NCBI RefSeq assembly: GCF_024343575.1
Contig: NZ_RJUA01000013.1
Location: forward strand, 1-64,000
Length of the DNA stretch: 64,000 nt
Direction of reading: 5' to 3'
DNA from: Lacihabitans sp. LS3-19
GTDB lineage: Bacteria > Bacteroidota > Bacteroidia > Cytophagales > Spirosomataceae
In this document: positions 1 to 8,885 of the stretch, piece after piece
Layout of the letters: every line of letters begins with the position of its first letter
Position numbering within the stretch: the first letter of the stretch is position 1
Notes under the pieces: generated by a model
Told to the model about the DNA's origin: nothing
Database searches by the model: none
The model's input: the letters and a program-made list of their open reading frames with translations, nothing else
Program-made: the position numbers and the translations under genes

Positions 1-1542
1 AATCCTGTTGGAGATGGTACAAAAAGTGTTTCGGGCTTATCGGCAGGAACGTGGATATGCACTGTAACCGATGCAATCGGAAATACTGCAACCAGTTTGT
101 TTACTATCTCTCAGCCTTCTTTGTTAACAAGTACTGTTTTGTCTAAAACTGATGCAAGTTCGCAGTCTGCAAGTGATGGAGCAGCAGAAATAACTCTTGC
201 CACAGGAGGTACTTCTCCATATATCTACAATTGGACTCCAGGAAATCCTTCTGGCGATGGAACTCCGGCTATAAGCAATTTAACAGTAGGCACATACACT
301 TGCACAATTACAGATTCGAAAAGTTGTATAAAAACACTGAGCGTCGCTATTGGATCACCATTAACTCTAAATGCTGCCAGCCAAACAAATGTGAGTTGTT
401 TTGGTGGTTCAAATGCTACAGCATCTGTAAATGAAGCAGAAGGTGGAACAGCTCCATATTCTTACAATTGGACACCCGGAAATCCAGTTGGAGATGGTAC
501 AAAAAGTGTTTCTGGCTTATCGGCTGGAACGTGGACTTGTACTGTTTCTGATGCGTTAGGAACAACTGCAATTGCAATTTTTTCCATTAGTCAAGCTACA
601 GCTATAACGTTATCTCGCTCCCAACAAACCAATGTTTCGTTTTTTGGAGCGTCAGATGGAGCTGCTGTTGCAAATCTGCCCAATGGAGGCACACCTCCTT
701 ATTCTTATAATTGGACACCTGGTAATCCCATAGGAGATGGTACTTTATCTGTAAGTGGTTTAAATCAAGGAACTTGGACATGCCATGCCTTTGATTCCCA
801 AGGATGCACGGGCTCTGTAACCTTTGAAATTGTCGAAAAGCTCAAAATAGATAATACAACGCAAACCAATGTTTCCTGTTTTGGGGGAGAAGATGGTGCC
901 GCATCGGTAGGCCTAGTTGGGGGAAAAGCACCCTTTAGTTTTAATTGGACACCCGGAAATCCTGTTGGTGATGGGACCTCATCGGTATCTGGGCTAACGG
1001 CAGATAATTGGACATGCACCGTTACCGATGCTCAGGGTACAGTTTTGATTCAAAATTTTACGATTTTTCAACCTACTTTATTAAATATAAGTGCTTCTGA
1101 GTTTACCAATACATCTTGTCCAAATGGATCAAATGGTACAGCAAGTATTTTGTCTTTTGGAGGAGGCACTGGTCCTTACGCTTTTAATTGGACACCGGGA
1201 AATCCTGTAGGAGATGGTACTCCAAGCGTTAGTGGACTTCAGAACTTAACCTGGACTTGTACACTAACTGACTCAAAAGGTTGCTTTGTAAACAAATCGT
1301 TTGAAATCGGATCTGATTACGCAACAGGAAATATATTATTATCAAGTCCTGACGATAATTTAAATTCTGCTAGTTTAACTAAAAAGACAACTGGCACAAT
1401 TGAGGCTAATATTATTTCTAATCAAGGCTCTACTCTTTCACTCATTTCAGAGAAGTCTATTCTTATGGATGGTCAACAGGGTATATTCGAGGTCAAAAAA
1501 GGGGCAGTTTTTGAGGCGAAGATAGAAGGATGTGAAAATTAA
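1..1542 (+). CDS. SprB-repeat surface protein, C-terminal part (5' end outside window)
   Basis: The reading frame is open from base 1, so this is the tail of a larger protein. It consists of about 80-residue SprB-type repeats. Each has a core that reads YNWTPGNP-x-GDGT, then S-V-S-G-L, then W-T-C-T-V-T-D. Five full cores start near bases 226, 466, 706, 943 and 1183, plus a partial one at base 1. The last ~75 residues form a different module ending in GAVFEAKIEGC, a C-terminal motif seen in many secreted Bacteroidota proteins. SprB-type proteins are cell-surface adhesins exported by T9SS and moved by the gliding motor. Here that role is inferred from the repeats alone. No classic Por sorting domain is visible, so the terminal module may serve for anchoring or export. 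The next gene starts 15 bases downstream and is probably cotranscribed. Confidence 0.85.
   Translation, partial: NPVGDGTKSVSGLSAGTWICTVTDAIGNTATSLFTISQPSLLTSTVLSKTDASSQSASDGAAEITLATGGTSPYIYNWTPGNPSGDGTPAISNLTVGTYTCTITDSKSCIKTLSVAIGSPLTLNAASQTNVSCFGGSNATASVNEAEGGTAPYSYNWTPGNPVGDGTKSVSGLSAGTWTCTVSDALGTTAIAIFSISQATAITLSRSQQTNVSFFGASDGAAVANLPNGGTPPYSYNWTPGNPIGDGTLSVSGLNQGTWTCHAFDSQGCTGSVTFEIVEKLKIDNTTQTNVSCFGGEDGAASVGLVGGKAPFSFNWTPGNPVGDGTSSVSGLTADNWTCTVTDAQGTVLIQNFTIFQPTLLNISASEFTNTSCPNGSNGTASILSFGGGTGPYAFNWTPGNPVGDGTPSVSGLQNLTWTCTLTDSKGCFVNKSFEIGSDYATGNILLSSPDDNLNSASLTKKTTGTIEANIISNQGSTLSLISEKSILMDGQQGIFEVKKGAVFEAKIEGCEN
226..1260 (+). repeat. Tandem SprB-type coding repeats (~240 bp period)
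   Basis: Five in-frame copies of an approximately 234-243 bp unit. The most conserved DNA is around aattggacacccggaaatcc, found near 229, 467, 709, 943 and 1186. The flanking parts of each unit diverge much more, so the conserved core is under constraint or is kept alike by recombination. Confidence 0.85.
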
Positions 1543-1557
1543 AATAAAACATTTATT

Positions 1558-2934
1558 ATGAAAAAATACCTAATTGTAATTGCTCTTTCAACTATTGGAT
1601 TTCTAAAAGTTTATTCTCAATCTATTGAATTGGTTCCAGCCAATGACTTGAACACTCCTGGTTTGCAAGTCAAAACTGACAATAGGAATTACGGTTTTAT
1701 GTCCACCAAAAATAGCTTTGGCATTTTTGATTTCTATATTGATCGAGGTTTAACGGGCTTAGGTACAAGAATATCAAGTATCGATTTTGGGCCAGATTAC
1801 GCAGCGATGTCCTCTTTCAGTGATAACTTTTTTTTTAATACTGCCAAAAGTTTCACTTTCGATAAATTGACAAACTCTTCCATCAGCCCAATTCTTCATT
1901 TAGATACAGACCTCGGTGTAGGTATTGGTACGTATGATCCTAAAAAAAGATTGCATGTAATGGGGGCTAACAATGGCAATAGTGGAGTAACACCACACCC
2001 CAATGGCCATGTTTTTTTTGAAAATAATAATGCATTTTATTTAGGGTTTGGCGTTCCAAATAACAAAGAATCAGGAATATTGTTTGGACGGCCTGATAAA
2101 GGAAGTACAAGTGGTGGGATAATTTACACACAAAATAAAATGCTACAGTTTAGAACCTTAAACAATGCCAATCGAATGGTAATTGATTCACTTGGAAATA
2201 TCGGGATTGGCACGACAATTCCTTTAAATAAACTCCACGTAGAAGGTGATGCTTTTTTTAATTCAAATTTGTTTAAGGTAAATGCATCAACTATCGATTT
2301 AGATGGTACTGTATTCGCTAACAGGCTTATGATTGGGAATTTGGTTGCCAATACCCAGCTTCATGTTAGAGCAACAAACCCCACCATCAGACTCACTGAA
2401 GAAACCGGAGGCGACGGCCCAACAGATGGATTTGAGATAAATATGGATGCCACCAATGCCAACTTTAATAATTTCGACAACGGCAATATTTCTTTTCAAA
2501 TCAATAATGGAGAAAAAATGAAGATTTTACCCAATGGAAATGTTGGGATAGCCGACGGTCTCCCTACCGTAAAACTTGCTGTTGGGGGTGATTTTGCTCT
2601 AAGCAGTAAAACCTCGAGCCACAGTACGGGTCAACTGAATAATTTCGCAAGAAACAACAAATCGGTAATAAGATTTAGTAGTGCTGGAGCTGTCACACTC
2701 ACTGGTATTGAAGCCGGACCAGACGGCACTATTTTGTATATTTATACTACAGCATCAGTGAGTAGTTTAACTATTAAAAATGAAAATGCTTCAAGTGCTA
2801 GTGCAAACCAAATCATTACGGGTTTCCCTCCAGGACTTCCCACTGCCGACGAACAAATATTTGGTGAAGGTGCAGTTACACTTATTTATGATTCCACCTC
2901 TGAGAAATGGCGGATATTAAGTATAAAACAGTAA
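1558..2934 (+). CDS. Secreted stalk/tail-fibre-like protein
   Basis: 458 residues with a clear signal peptide (MKKYLIVIALSTIGF... ending VYSQ). Repeated GIGT-x-x-P-x-K-L-H-V segments occur near residues 122-133 and 216-228, with a related segment near 262-268 and an N-G-N-V-G-I segment near 326. Such repeats are typical of Bacteroidota fibre-like proteins related to phage tail stalks and S74-peptidase-bearing fibres. The C-terminus (SLTIKNENASSASANQI, then a LIYDSTSEKWRI end) matches the usual end of these proteins. No chaperone or S74 protease domain is present. It follows the SprB-repeat gene after 15 bases and is probably a co-expressed cell-surface component. The exact function is unknown. 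Confidence 0.6.
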   Translation: MKKYLIVIALSTIGFLKVYSQSIELVPANDLNTPGLQVKTDNRNYGFMSTKNSFGIFDFYIDRGLTGLGTRISSIDFGPDYAAMSSFSDNFFFNTAKSFTFDKLTNSSISPILHLDTDLGVGIGTYDPKKRLHVMGANNGNSGVTPHPNGHVFFENNNAFYLGFGVPNNKESGILFGRPDKGSTSGGIIYTQNKMLQFRTLNNANRMVIDSLGNIGIGTTIPLNKLHVEGDAFFNSNLFKVNASTIDLDGTVFANRLMIGNLVANTQLHVRATNPTIRLTEETGGDGPTDGFEINMDATNANFNNFDNGNISFQINNGEKMKILPNGNVGIADGLPTVKLAVGGDFALSSKTSSHSTGQLNNFARNNKSVIRFSSAGAVTLTGIEAGPDGTILYIYTTASVSSLTIKNENASSASANQIITGFPPGLPTADEQIFGEGAVTLIYDSTSEKWRILSIKQ

Positions 2935-3456
2935 TTCATGTCGTAGAATTTTCATAAGAATAAAAAATTGCTTTTTTACACTCTTCATTTTTTTAAAATT
3001 CTCTAATTAGTTAATTTCCATTTAGTTATCTTATAGCTTGTAAATGATTTATTGATAAAGGCTTAGGTAAAGCTGAATTCATCAGACATTAATTCTTTAA
3101 TTTTTTTATTAGCATTCGAGTAAATACTAAAAATTGAATTTACAATTCATAAACAATTGAAAACCCGAAGGGGTGATGTTATTATTATAAAAATGCCCCC
3201 CATTCCAATAAAATAACCTGAAAGGGTTTAATATTCAAATAATTATAATAGGTTTTTTTATTTAGTCGTACGCCAGTAATTTTTTTTCATTAAAAATGTA
3301 AAAAAACATAACGAATCCCGTTTTTACTTGGAAGGTGTTAGAGAAAAGTCGAAAATGAACAAATACACATTGGAAAATTCCTTCATTTGCTTATTAAAAG
3401 GTAATTGATACTATTTTTGATTTTCTACCCTATATTGCCAATTGATTAAAAAATTT
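2935..3456. other. 522-bp intergenic region
   Basis: AT-rich gap with no convincing reading frame. It holds a short hairpin (ACCCGAAGGGGT near 3163-3174) and a second one near 3217-3231 (AACC-TGAAAG-GGTT). The first, read on the minus strand, matches an element in the 47.1 kb gap. The region separates the surface-protein pair from the PAS-LuxR regulator. Confidence 0.5.
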
Positions 3457-4227
3457 ATGGAAGGATCAAATAATATAGCTGAGGTTTTTTTTAAATATCT
3501 TTTAACTTTTGGCTATGAAGAGGATACACTCGACTATCAAAAGGTTGAGAAACATACGAAATCATTACAAGTTTTATCTGAAATAGGAAATTCAGGAACC
3601 GGTATTTTTGATCTAAATAAAAGAGAATTTATTTTTTATTCTTCTAATTTTGGTGGACTACTAGGTTATAATTTGTCAGATTATGCCGAAAAAGGGCAAG
3701 AGTTTTTTGCTCAAAAAATTCATGCTGAGGATATTTTAAAGTGTAGTTTGAACGGAATTTCTTTCTTGAAAATATTGAATAATATTGATAATCAAGAAAA
3801 GCTAAATCATAAGCTTATTAGTGAATACAGAATGCTAAATGCTAAAAATGAGTACGTTAGATTAATAGAGCAATATCAGATTCTTGAATTGGATCAAAAA
3901 GGGCAAATTTGGCTAATGATGAATATTGTGGATGTTTCGCCCAATCAAGATGAGTTTGAAGGTGCCAAAAGTCAATTGCTTAACTACCGGTCTGGAAAAA
4001 TAACAAATTTAGAAGATATTCCCAAAGCTCAAATAGAGTTAACTCCAAGAGAGATCGAAATTTTGAAATATGTAAAAGAAGGGCTTTTAAGTAAAGAAAT
4101 ATCCGATAAGCTTTCAATAAGTGTACACACTGTAAATACCCATCGCCAAAGATACCTTGAAAAACTAGGGGCCAATAATTCCTTAGAAGCAATAGTTTTT
4201 GCTTCTAAGTATGGGCTAGTAAATTAA
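3457..4227 (+). CDS. PAS-like / LuxR-type HTH transcriptional regulator
   Basis: About 256 residues. The C-terminal ~60 residues are a GerE/LuxR helix-turn-helix (LTPREIEILKYVKEGLLSKE, then ISVHTVNTHRQRYLEKLG). The N-terminal part resembles a PAS fold (GTGIFDLNKREFIFYSSNFG, ...LLGYNLSDY...KIHAEDI), as in Bacteroidota PAS_3-LuxR proteins. No receiver domain is present, so it is a one-component sensor-regulator with an unknown ligand. The frame also opens at a TTG at 3442, but the ATG at 3457 is the more natural start. It lies 79 bases ahead of a TonB-dependent receptor on the same strand and may regulate it (inference). Confidence 0.8.
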   Translation: MEGSNNIAEVFFKYLLTFGYEEDTLDYQKVEKHTKSLQVLSEIGNSGTGIFDLNKREFIFYSSNFGGLLGYNLSDYAEKGQEFFAQKIHAEDILKCSLNGISFLKILNNIDNQEKLNHKLISEYRMLNAKNEYVRLIEQYQILELDQKGQIWLMMNIVDVSPNQDEFEGAKSQLLNYRSGKITNLEDIPKAQIELTPREIEILKYVKEGLLSKEISDKLSISVHTVNTHRQRYLEKLGANNSLEAIVFASKYGLVN

Positions 4228-4247
4228 CCCATACTGATTTTTCAGTA

Positions 4248-4278
4248 TTGTGCATAATAGAGCATAACCTGACCTTTG
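4248..4278 (+). promoter_or_regulatory. Putative Bacteroidota promoter for the TonB receptor
   Basis: TTG at 4248-4250 and GACCTTTG at 4271-4278, 20 bases apart. This is one mismatch from the TAnnTTTG -7 box at the usual spacing. The expected start of transcription is near 4285, about 22 bases before the ATG at 4307. Confidence 0.4.
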
Positions 4279-4306
4279 TGAATATTATCACATTAAATCA
4301 AGGTTT

Positions 4307-6631
4307 ATGTTAGCTAGAATTTCATTATTTATTTTGTTTTCGACAAACATTTATTGTCAACATTATGCCCAATCTATAAGAGGAGTGGTTTTGGATATTT
4401 CTTCAAATCAACCCATTGCCTTTGCTAATGTTTCCATTAATTCATTAAATATTAGAACACAATCTGATAGTTTAGGGAATTTTCATTTAAAAAACGTACC
4501 TATTGGTAATCACAGTATTTTGGTATCTTCGGTAGGATATGAGTCATTTTTAGCAAATGAAATTGTTGTTATTTCGGCAAAAGAAACATTTTTGAATATT
4601 CAACTAAGAGAAAAACGAGCCACTTTAAAAGAAATTACGGTAAGGCCGAGAGTTAGTAAAGAAGAACCTTTAAATTCTACAGCTTCGGTTAGTGCCAAAA
4701 TGTTAAGTGTTGAAGAAGCGAGACGTTTTGCTGGAGGATTTGATGATCCTGCAAGGTTGGTATCGGCATTTGCTGGTGTAAGTAGCAATGTCGGAAATAA
4801 TGGAATCGTTGTAAGGGGAAACAGTCCGAAGTCTCTCCAGTGGAAATTTGAAGGAGTTGAAATATCAAACCCTAACCATTTTGCTGACGATGCGGCATTT
4901 GGAGGAGGCGTTTTGTCGGCATTGAGTAGCAATACCCTCGCAAATTCTGATTTTTTTACGGGGGCATTTCCAGCTGAATACAGTAACGCTCTATCTGGTG
5001 TTTTTGATATTTCAATGCGAAAAGGAAACAATCTAAATAGAGAAAATACTTTTCAGATTGGCATAACAGGTATAGACTTCGCTTCTGAAGGACCATTGAA
5101 AAAAGATGGGCTTTCCTCTTATATTGTTAATTATCGTTATTCTACATTAGCACTTTTAACCCCAATTTTGCCAGAAGGAGGAGGAAATGGTGTAAAATAT
5201 CAGGACTTGTCTTTTAAGTTCAATTTGCCATCAAAAAAAGCGGGTACCTTTTCTGTTTGGGGACTTGCTTTAAAAGATTATACCGGCATTACAGCCAAAT
5301 CAGATACTTTGAATTGGGAGTCGATTGACGATAGGCAGTCTCAAGATATAAGCTTATACATGGGTGCTTTTGGAGTTGGACATAAATATTTTATCAATGA
5401 CCGTGTATATTTAAAATCTACTTTGGCTGCTACTTCCAATGGCTTTGATTTTAGCATAAACGAACTGCAAAAGAGTGGTAATCTTAGGCCTGAAAGCAAT
5501 GTGAAAACTACTTTGACAAACTTTATATATACCACGTATATCAATTCAAAATTCAATGCTAAACACACCAATAAAACCGGAATAGTCTTTACCAATTTAA
5601 GGTATGATCTATTGCTTAATAAAAGAGTGGGGCAAAATATGGAATCGATATCGAATGAAAACGGAAGTAGTTTTTTACTAAACGCTTATACCAATTCTTC
5701 ATTTAATATTTCAGATAAATTATTCATAAATATGGGCGTAAGTTCCCAGTTTTTTACTTTAAATAATAATTATACAATAGAGCCACGTTTGGGATTTAAA
5801 TACCGAGTCAATCCTATACATCAGTTAAGTTTTGGTTATGGATTGCATAGCCGACTGGAGAAAATAAACTACTACTTTGCAAAAGACCAACTGAATAACA
5901 GTGAGTTAGTAAATAAAAATATGGATTTCACAAAAGCACATCATCTAGTGCTGGGTTATGATTTTAATATTTCAGAAAGCTTACATCTAAAAGTTGAATC
6001 GTATTTCCAAAGTTTATATAATGTGCCCGTAATTAAAGACAGTTCATATTCTTTTTTGAATTTAGTCAATGATTGGTTTTTTAATGAAAAACTTCAAAAT
6101 ACTGGGAAAGGAAGAAACTATGGAATAGATATTAGCCTTGATAAGTACCTTACCAAAGGTTGGTATTATACAGTCACGTCTTCTTTATTTAATTCTCAAT
6201 ATACTGGGGGCGATAATGTTTGGAGAAATACCCGATTCAATAGGAATTACGTTTTTAACCTTTTAATCGGTAAAGAAATCGTTTTTGGAAATTCAAATCA
6301 AAAATCTTTGGGGATAAATGGGCGGGTGAGTTTCCAAGGGGGTGATAGATATTCTCCTATCAACGTAATCACATCAAGTCGAATGCAAACTGTGGTTTTT
6401 GATGAAACGAGGGCATTTGAAAATCAACTTTCGGCCTCTACAGTCTCCCATTTAACTATTTCATACAGGGTAAATAAGCCAAAAACCACTCGGGAAATAG
6501 CACTGAAGGTTCTAAATGTAGGTCAATACCATGAGTTTTATGATTTTCGCTTTAACTATAAAACCCAGCTTGTAGAAGAACATCGAGAGGCTATTATAGT
6601 TCCAAATCTTAGCTATAGAATTTCTTTTTAA
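4307..6631 (+). CDS. TonB-dependent receptor with carboxypeptidase-regulatory N-domain
   Basis: 774 residues. After a signal peptide comes a CarboxypepD_reg-like beta-sandwich (residues ~25-110: IRGVVLDISSNQPIAFANVS ... SVGYESF). A plug domain follows (~115-240: GGFDDPARLVSAFAGVSSNV, NNGIVVRGNSPKSLQWKFEG), then a beta-barrel up to the C-terminal SYRISF. Such receptors take up large nutrients (siderophores, glycans, peptides) across the outer membrane using TonB energy. No SusD partner lies beside it, so the substrate cannot be named. The PAS-LuxR gene upstream may control it. It has its own promoter-like sequence just upstream. Confidence 0.85.
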   Translation: MLARISLFILFSTNIYCQHYAQSIRGVVLDISSNQPIAFANVSINSLNIRTQSDSLGNFHLKNVPIGNHSILVSSVGYESFLANEIVVISAKETFLNIQLREKRATLKEITVRPRVSKEEPLNSTASVSAKMLSVEEARRFAGGFDDPARLVSAFAGVSSNVGNNGIVVRGNSPKSLQWKFEGVEISNPNHFADDAAFGGGVLSALSSNTLANSDFFTGAFPAEYSNALSGVFDISMRKGNNLNRENTFQIGITGIDFASEGPLKKDGLSSYIVNYRYSTLALLTPILPEGGGNGVKYQDLSFKFNLPSKKAGTFSVWGLALKDYTGITAKSDTLNWESIDDRQSQDISLYMGAFGVGHKYFINDRVYLKSTLAATSNGFDFSINELQKSGNLRPESNVKTTLTNFIYTTYINSKFNAKHTNKTGIVFTNLRYDLLLNKRVGQNMESISNENGSSFLLNAYTNSSFNISDKLFINMGVSSQFFTLNNNYTIEPRLGFKYRVNPIHQLSFGYGLHSRLEKINYYFAKDQLNNSELVNKNMDFTKAHHLVLGYDFNISESLHLKVESYFQSLYNVPVIKDSSYSFLNLVNDWFFNEKLQNTGKGRNYGIDISLDKYLTKGWYYTVTSSLFNSQYTGGDNVWRNTRFNRNYVFNLLIGKEIVFGNSNQKSLGINGRVSFQGGDRYSPINVITSSRMQTVVFDETRAFENQLSASTVSHLTISYRVNKPKTTREIALKVLNVGQYHEFYDFRFNYKTQLVEEHREAIIVPNLSYRISF

Positions 6632-6775
6632 TATTTTGAATATAGTTCTATATTTTAAGTATTGACGCTGAATTTAGCATGGACAGTTAACCAATTTTAT
6701 GAAATTAATATTTCGCCTATCAGATTATAGTTCTTTGGTAAATTATTTACTGTTTTTAATTTTAAAATTCAATTT

Positions 6776-7343
6776 ATGAAAACATCAATTTTAGTACAAA
6801 TATTCAATTAGGTATTGGCATTTAGTTTTGCTCAATCAAAGCCAAGTGAACCTGAATTAAACAACACCGAATTAGAAGAAATGATGATCGTTAACCAAAA
6901 AATAAGAGAGTATTTTTATGAGGGTTTTACAAGTGAAATTGACGAAAAACACCGATTACGGGCGTTTGAATTATTGGCTGACAGAAAAGTTATCACCAAA
7001 AAGGATAAGTTTAATGCTGCTATTTTACGGCAAAATACCGATGCAATACTTTGTGATGGAAAACTAAAAAGTCTTGGTCCTGGATACTATTATTTAGCCT
7101 AGTGTATAGCCAAAAATGGATTTGGAGGAAGTATTATTACTATCACTACTTATTGATCGCTATTTGGTTTTTACGACAGGAATTCAAAAATATGGGACTC
7201 AGAAGTATTGGGACGAAGAAAAGAAAAAGCTTTTTTGGAGTCCTATTATTGAAAAAACAACTGATGAGGAAAGACGGAGAAATAAGACAAAACCATTAGC
7301 TGAGTTATTGAAGGAAATTAAAATAGCAAAGGGCCAAAACTGA
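6776..7343 (+). pseudogene. Decayed DUF6624-like secreted protein gene
   Basis: The ATG at 6776 begins a signal peptide (MKTSILVQIFN), then an in-frame TAG at 6809-6811 interrupts it, and the same frame goes on with VLAFSFAQ and a mature domain. That frame ends at a second TAG (7100-7102) after LGPGYYYLA. The rest of the domain, including LLIDRYLVFTTGIQKYGTQK, is in another frame from about 7116. The shift probably lies in the A-run at 7112-7116. The DR-YL...G-x-Q-x-YGTQ pattern is typical of the DUF6624 family (weak recognition, by eye). Three separate lesions point to a pseudogene. Two short proteins could still be made from TTG 6815 and ATG 7116, but neither would be whole. Confidence 0.6.
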
Positions 7344-7550
7344 ACTTTTGATCTATTTTTATAAAAAGACGCTTGAAACTTGACTATTAAATTTAGGTAA
7401 TTTATTCTAACTTTCTCAGCCGTTTTGAAATCTATTAAATATGAATACAAGTATTTGTGTATCCATTTCATAAGTATTAAAAAGAAAAAAAAATACAACT
7501 CAAATTTGCATTTAAAATGCTGTTAATTAACAATTTAAAAAAAATGATAT

Positions 7551-8060
7551 ATGAAAAAACAAAGTTTTATTAAAATAGGCTTGGCCTTATTAACCTCAAT
7601 GATAATACTAAGTTTTGTTAAAAAAGACAAAATATTAATAGAAGGAACGTGGACCATTGCAGAGGTGAAAACTATTAGAGCAGACGGGTCTTCTTTTTCT
7701 ACAATTCCACACCAAAGCCATGTTATATTTTCAAAAGATAATTATAGTTTTTGTTGGACAAGTGACACCACAAAGCTCAAAGATTGGTTTTTAGGTGATA
7801 CAGAGAAATTGCAGCGTTTTAACCTATCAATCATTAATACAGGTACTTTTGAATTAAAAGATTCAATTCTTACAACGAAGGCAATTTTCGCTATGCACCC
7901 AATGTTTGTCAATGGGGAGGCCAAATTTAAATGCACTTTTATAGGAGATACCCTTGTATTAACAGGCTTAAGTGTTTTTTCTGAAGACAAACTTTCCCAT
8001 CCAGTTTATGCCAATGGCTCTTATTTTATTAATAAACTTTTGAAGGTCAAAAAACAATAA
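7551..8060 (+). CDS. Lipocalin-like small secreted or membrane-anchored protein
   Basis: 169 residues with a hydrophobic N-terminus (IGLALLTSMIILSFV). Next comes IEGTWTIAEVKTIRADGS, the usual opening of the lipocalin-like (calycin) domain in Bacteroidota, and a beta-rich body. There is no lipobox Cys, so it is cleaved by signal peptidase I or stays anchored. These domains bind small hydrophobic molecules or have no known ligand. It stands alone, downstream of the decayed gene. Its function is unknown. Confidence 0.6.
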   Translation: MKKQSFIKIGLALLTSMIILSFVKKDKILIEGTWTIAEVKTIRADGSSFSTIPHQSHVIFSKDNYSFCWTSDTTKLKDWFLGDTEKLQRFNLSIINTGTFELKDSILTTKAIFAMHPMFVNGEAKFKCTFIGDTLVLTGLSVFSEDKLSHPVYANGSYFINKLLKVKKQ

Positions 8061-8278
8061 AGCAAATTATTCAAAGGGATATTTTCGGTTTAAAATGAAA
8101 TTAGTCTTAAAAAAATCTAATTATTGTGAGCTAAATATCAAATAAAACTGTGCAAAACTAAAAAAAATATTCCCTGGCAATGGAGAGTGTAGGGAAATTG
8201 GGGTGCTCAACTCTAGAATTAAGCTATTCAATAACCAATAATTTTATTTTGAATTCGAAGGATATAAATAATACCTTA

Positions 8279-8884
8279 ATGACCAAAAAGCTTCATTATT
8301 TTTCAGGTTTAGTTTTAAGTGTTTTTGTTGGTTTTCATTTATTTAACCACTTCTGGAGCATATTTGGAGCCGAGGCACATATTGAAATGATGGATTCATT
8401 TCGCTTAGTTTATCGAAATCTAATAATTGAGTCGCTTTTGCTTTTAGCTGTAATTATTCAAATTTTCAGCGGCATTAAACTAATGGTATTTAAAAACGTT
8501 TTGAGTTCCTTTTTCGATCAACTTCATCATTGGTCTGGGATCTATTTGGCTTTTTTCTTACTTATTCATGTTTCTGCGGTTATAATAGGTAGATTGTTTT
8601 TAAAACTAGACACCAATTTTTACTTTGGAGTAGCGGGATTAAATACTTTTCCATTTTACTTTTTCTTTGTTCCTTACTATTTATTTGCCATTTTTTCTTT
8701 TTTTGCTCACATTGCTGCTATTCATCGCAAAAAAATGAAATATCATTTATTAGGTTTTTCTCCTGAAAAACAGTCTTTATTAATTTTAACTTTTGCCTTA
8801 ATCTATTTAGGATGTACATTTTGGGGTTTAACAAACCATTTTGATGGCGTTTCAATTCCAGCTATTTTTAAGCTAAATTTTTAA
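8279..8884 (+). CDS. His-rich polytopic membrane protein, possibly cytochrome b-like
   Basis: About 201 residues from the ATG at 8279 (MTKKLHYFSG). An upstream ATG at 8180 would add 33 hydrophilic residues with no sign of a domain, so I prefer 8279. There are five likely membrane spans. Histidines sit in or beside the spans (FHLFNHFW, HHWSGIYLAFFLLIHV, FFAHIAAIH), which resembles heme-b ligation in succinate-dehydrogenase cytochrome b or other diheme membrane proteins. I did not recognise a family with certainty. The stop codon is one base before the ATG of the secreted hydrolase gene, so the two are almost surely cotranscribed. Confidence 0.55.
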   Translation: MTKKLHYFSGLVLSVFVGFHLFNHFWSIFGAEAHIEMMDSFRLVYRNLIIESLLLLAVIIQIFSGIKLMVFKNVLSSFFDQLHHWSGIYLAFFLLIHVSAVIIGRLFLKLDTNFYFGVAGLNTFPFYFFFVPYYLFAIFSFFAHIAAIHRKKMKYHLLGFSPEKQSLLILTFALIYLGCTFWGLTNHFDGVSIPAIFKLNF

Positions 8885-8885
8885 T

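Noticed and set aside
4600-5031. 143-codon minus-strand frame opposite the first TonB receptor
   Set aside because: Antisense to the plug domain, with no start context or family likeness.
7199-7498. 99-codon minus-strand frame over the decayed DUF6624-like gene
   Set aside because: Low-complexity Phe/Leu text from AT-rich DNA. The plus-strand text has family likeness instead.
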